From: CAZLYK01 sp964563495
Lineage (GTDB): Bacteria; Acidobacteriota; Blastocatellia; RBC074
Direction: 5' to 3'
DNA: 45,950 nucleotides
NCBI GenBank assembly: GCA_964563495.1
Contig: CAZLYK010000033.1
Span: 1 to 45,950, forward strand
Within the stretch, counting starts at the first letter, position 1, and each line of letters starts with the position of its first letter. Under the pieces are notes generated by a model that was given only the letters and a program-made list of their open reading frames with translations, did not search any database and had not been told where the DNA came from. This document shows positions 41,741-45,950 of this stretch, piece by piece. A program made the translations under genes and the position numbers.

Positions 41741-43942
41741 ATGAATAGGAGCAGGCTTTATCGCTCCGTCGTTTTTCTTGCCGTGCTGTTGAGTTTCGCG
41801 ACGATCCAACAAACGACAGTCCGGGTTTCAGGGCAGGGTAATTTGGTGATCGTCCAACCGGCAGACCGGGCCGATCGCTTCGGGATTTATAACTGGGGAG
41901 TCGATTACGGCTCCTATCCGACCGGAGCCCCGGTCGACCGGCTCAATTGGGGAGCCGACAAGGTCGCCGGGATCGGGACGCGGACGATCCGCATCGCCAT
42001 GCCGGGCGATATCTATCAGGTTGGAGGAGCAAACGACGACCTCACTGTTGCGGCGGCGAGCCCGGCTTACGACCGGCTCTTCAGCGACCCCAGGTTCAAG
42101 ACCTATTTGTTGACGATCAGGTCTTCAACCGAGGTGACCAATTCCTGGTCTGACGGGTACACGCAGGAAGAATCGATTTTGGTTCGTGACGAGATCGCGC
42201 GCCTGGGCGAATACCTGCTCACAAATCCGAAGCTCGCTGACAAGACGTTCATCCTTCTCAACTGGGAAGGCGACAATGCGATCTACGATTACGCCGAGAA
42301 GCAGTCGATCTGGGATGCCTATACTGCCTGGATTCAATCCCGTTCGGATGGAGTCAAGCTGGCGCGCGAGCGCCATCCCGGCAGCCAGGCCAAGTTGTTT
42401 TCCGGGCTCGAATTCAACCTGGTCAGAGATTTGAAGACCGGCCGGCCTTGCGGGACACCCGTCGCCGATCCGATTCGCGAGGACCCGTTGATCAACCGCT
42501 GCGTGATCGATTACGTAGCTCCGAAGGTCGATGTCGACTACTATTCGTTCTCTTCGTGGTGGACTCTTGACGTCAAGTTTCAGGGGCTCGACGCCAGTTA
42601 TAAGGATGCGATCAAAACCGATCTCAATTTCGCCCTGGCGAAAGTGCGTGAGAAGAGGCCGGAGGTGACCGAGGCCAACTTTATCATCGGCGAATACGGC
42701 ATGCATCGGACACGCTGGGGTGAGACGAACGTCGCCAATTTCGTCGACGAGTTTTTCGACGCGGTCGAAGCCCCGGACGCCTTCAAAGTCTCGTATGCGG
42801 TCTTCTGGCAGATCATTGACAACGTACCGTCGTTCCTGGTCAGTGAAGACGGTTTTGGGCTCTTCCGTTCGCGCAACGGGATCTTCGGCCTGACTCGTGC
42901 GGGAGAGACCTTTCGCAAACGACTGGCCGGCGAAACATCCGAAAAATGGACGGGCGGGCCATTCATCAGCATCGCCCCCGTTGGCGTGGTCGATGCTGCG
43001 ACGGGCACTCCCGACCTGCGCCTTGACAGCCTGCTCAGAATTGACGCCAAAGCCGCGGACACGCCGTTTTCGGTGACGGGCAATCGCGTCAACATCGAGC
43101 AGGGGATTTATCAATATCTCATGCCGCGCGATAGCGCCGTTTCATTCAGTGAATCGACGGTTCGAATCAATGCCTCGTTGCCGAAAGGGCTGCGACCGGG
43201 TCCGGCGCTGATCTACGTGACCGACCAGGAAGGCATTGAGTCGCAGGCCCAGTACGTTACCTTCAACTGCGCGCTCTGTCCTCAAATCCAAGCGGTCGAG
43301 GATGAAAGGAAGCTCAAGGAATTTTACCCGGGAGTGGTCATCACGATCCGGGGAAGGCAGTTTTCGCCGAGCGGCAACACGGTTGCGGTTGAACAACAGA
43401 GCGAACAGCGAGTTCGCTATCGATTCGTCGTCCCGCCGGCCGATCTGATCAGCGAGTCGCCGGAAGAGATCACAGTCAGGCTGCCGGCCGAAATGATCAC
43501 CAGCCGCTTCTCAGCGGTCATCGTCGCTGATAGCGCCGGGCGGGAATCGAACCAGGAGCCGATCAGGGTTTATCCGGAGCCGGTTGGCGGTCCGCCGCTG
43601 ATCAGTGAACTGCGGCCGATCATCAACCGCGAGACGGCGACCACCAATATTCCGGCCGGATCGGTGATCAGGATCTTTGGCGGCAGGTTTTCTGCGAGCG
43701 GCAATACGGTTGTCCTCGAACAGGGCTACCAGCGTTTCTCTTTGCCGAGGGACGGGAATTGGAGCGAATCACCCACGCAGATCGATGCCAAATTGCCGGT
43801 AGATCTGCTGCCGGGGCGAGCCCAGGTCTATCTCATCGATGCGCAAGGTCGCGAGAGCAGGGCCGCTGAGTTTAAGATTGCTCGTAGCCTGAGCGGCCCC
43901 CGCACGCCGATTCGCCGCCAGGCCGGGAGAGTGCGTGAATAA
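41741..43942 (+). CDS. Secreted protein with glycosidase-like barrel and IPT/TIG-type domains
   Basis: This 733-aa protein starts after AAAGGAG, with a signal peptide at about 8-32. Residues about 40-410 look like a clan-A glycoside-hydrolase barrel. ILLNWEGDN (Glu176) and FIIGEYG (Glu318) sit where the acid/base and nucleophile of such enzymes are expected, and YAVFWQIID fits strand 8. No exact GH family is recognised. Residues about 440-725 hold two clear, and perhaps three, IPT/TIG-like beta domains: ITIRGRQFSPSGNTVAVEQ, and again IRIFGGRFSASGNTVVLEQ. It sits between trpC and trpF, unrelated in function to either. The glycosidase reading is inference. Confidence 0.65.
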   Translation: MNRSRLYRSVVFLAVLLSFATIQQTTVRVSGQGNLVIVQPADRADRFGIYNWGVDYGSYPTGAPVDRLNWGADKVAGIGTRTIRIAMPGDIYQVGGANDDLTVAAASPAYDRLFSDPRFKTYLLTIRSSTEVTNSWSDGYTQEESILVRDEIARLGEYLLTNPKLADKTFILLNWEGDNAIYDYAEKQSIWDAYTAWIQSRSDGVKLARERHPGSQAKLFSGLEFNLVRDLKTGRPCGTPVADPIREDPLINRCVIDYVAPKVDVDYYSFSSWWTLDVKFQGLDASYKDAIKTDLNFALAKVREKRPEVTEANFIIGEYGMHRTRWGETNVANFVDEFFDAVEAPDAFKVSYAVFWQIIDNVPSFLVSEDGFGLFRSRNGIFGLTRAGETFRKRLAGETSEKWTGGPFISIAPVGVVDAATGTPDLRLDSLLRIDAKAADTPFSVTGNRVNIEQGIYQYLMPRDSAVSFSESTVRINASLPKGLRPGPALIYVTDQEGIESQAQYVTFNCALCPQIQAVEDERKLKEFYPGVVITIRGRQFSPSGNTVAVEQQSEQRVRYRFVVPPADLISESPEEITVRLPAEMITSRFSAVIVADSAGRESNQEPIRVYPEPVGGPPLISELRPIINRETATTNIPAGSVIRIFGGRFSASGNTVVLEQGYQRFSLPRDGNWSESPTQIDAKLPVDLLPGRAQVYLIDAQGRESRAAEFKIARSLSGPRTPIRRQAGRVRE

Positions 43943-43947
43943 GAAGA

Positions 43948-44083
43948 AATAGACATGATTAACAGGATTTGAACAGGATTAAACAGGATAGGTTGAGAAA
44001 GGAAAAGTAAGGATAACCACCAACTCGCCTGGTTTTAAATAATCCTGTTTAATCCTGTTCAAATCCTGTTAGTCCTGTCTATT
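43948..44083. repeat. Palindromic element upstream of trpF
   Basis: Arms starting AATAGACATGATTAACAGG and ending AGTCCTGTCTATT are inverted copies with a few mismatches, around an unpaired centre of about 50 nt. The copy uses AAACAGGATT inner units. It begins 5 nt after the stop of the glycosidase-like gene and ends 20 nt before trpF. Confidence 0.88.
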
Positions 44084-44103
44084 CTCTTCCTTGATCTGCT
44101 CGG

Positions 44104-44751
44104 ATGAGTGTAAAACTGAAAATCTGCGGCATTACTTCTCTGGACGATGCGCAAGCCGCGATCGAATGCGGCGCGGACTATCTCGGGTTCAACTTCTATC
44201 CTCCGAGCCCTCGCTATATTTCTCCCGAGCGCGCGCGAGAGATCATCGCGCGGTTGCCAGATGAAGTGGAGCCGGTCGGCATCTTTGTCAATCGTCCGAA
44301 ACCGGCTGAGGTGATCGGGGTTTTGCAGATGACCGGTGCACGGATGGCTCAATTACACGGTGACGAATCGCCGGAATATTGCGCTCAGGTTGGTGATGCC
44401 CGCGTGATCAAAGCGCTCCGGGTTGGTCAGGATTTCGAACCGCGCTGCGTGCTCGAATATCCGGCATCGGCAATCCTGCTCGACGCTTTCGACAAAGATC
44501 TGTACGGAGGAACCGGCCAAACCGCAGATTGGGCGGTCGCGCGCGAAGCCGCGCGGCTGGCCAGGGTTATTCTCGCCGGAGGGCTCTCGCCGGAGAATGT
44601 CTGCCGGGCAATACGCGCGGTCGAGCCATTCGCGGTCGATCTCAACAGCGGCGTCGAGAGTGCTCCCGGCAAGAAAGACCCCGGAAAATTGCAGATACTC
44701 AAAAAGGAACTGTCTCTCTGTAATTCAGCAGACCGGCCAGGTACGATTTAA
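44104..44751 (+). CDS. trpF: Phosphoribosylanthranilate isomerase
   Basis: TrpF isomerises PRA to CdRP in tryptophan synthesis. The 215-aa barrel opens LKICGIT, with the catalytic Cys in that motif. GADYLGFNFYPPSPRYI, LHGDESPEYC, LLDAFDKDLYGGTGQT, LAGGLSPENV and VDLNSGVE follow, all usual for the family. The trpB start lies one base after its stop. Confidence 0.96.
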   Translation: MSVKLKICGITSLDDAQAAIECGADYLGFNFYPPSPRYISPERAREIIARLPDEVEPVGIFVNRPKPAEVIGVLQMTGARMAQLHGDESPEYCAQVGDARVIKALRVGQDFEPRCVLEYPASAILLDAFDKDLYGGTGQTADWAVAREAARLARVILAGGLSPENVCRAIRAVEPFAVDLNSGVESAPGKKDPGKLQILKKELSLCNSADRPGTI

Positions 44752-44752
44752 T

Positions 44753-45950
<1,198 letters not shown>

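Overview
The window looks like a chromosomal segment of a GC-rich, Gram-negative environmental bacterium, most probably an Acidobacteriota member (Blastocatellia- or Solibacter-like). The case rests on two secreted proteins with the TIGR03437 (Solibacter-type) C-terminal domain, a PSCyt1/DUF1549/DUF1553 plus DUF1501 pair, FG-GAP_2 repeats and Tat-type secreted proteins next to ordinary housekeeping genes. This assignment is an inference from gene content, not from a marker-gene comparison. No phage, CRISPR array, rRNA, tRNA or intact insertion sequence was seen.

Layout. 1-11.2 kb: secreted and surface catabolic genes (S9 peptidase, PhoX-like protein, DinB-like protein on the minus strand, a cohesin-like/TIGR03437 protein, a cytochrome/DUF1549/LamG/DUF1553 protein and its DUF1501 partner). 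11.3-17.8 kb: a TerB-like protein, alaS, an FtsX-type permease, and a flippase-like/ChbG-HpnK deacetylase pair. 18-20.7 kb: a large minus-strand protein with seven FG-GAP repeats whose C-terminal half duplicates the 5-6.3 kb gene in inverted orientation. 21.1-27.9 kb: a PuuD-like hydrolase, an MFS exporter, ftsY, ribD, rsmA and RNase J. 28.4-30.7 kb: an unknown secreted protein and sucC. 30.9-45.95 kb: an amino-acid biosynthesis super-cluster (serA, hisF, hisIE, trpE, trpG, trpD, trpC, trpF, trpB), interleaved with an alpha/beta-hydrolase, a VOC protein, a double cyclophilin, an M28 peptidase and a large secreted protein that may have a glycosidase-like barrel. trpB runs to the window edge.

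Two non-coding systems stand out. First, a dispersed family of palindromic intergenic elements (about 15 copies, core AATAGACAGGATTGACAGG) sits at gene ends. In the intact copies the two arms match each other over 41-43 bp, perfectly or with one mismatch, although arm sequence differs between copies. Four unrelated proteins end in the same repeat-encoded tail Asn-Arg-Gln-Asp-stop. Other genes take their stop codon from an element, and trpC appears to take its Shine-Dalgarno sequence from one.

Second, the gene-free interval at 4.28-4.62 kb has, on the minus strand, a consensus sigma-54 promoter, about 300 nt of hairpin-rich non-coding sequence with a CU-rich stretch matching the 16S rRNA anti-Shine-Dalgarno tail, and a strong intrinsic terminator. 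This is a good candidate for an undescribed sigma-54-dependent small RNA. A weaker sigma-54-like site precedes the FG-GAP gene.

Several start codons were moved downstream of the longest open frame, because the extra N-terminal residues were only translated repeat sequence or disagreed with family N-termini.
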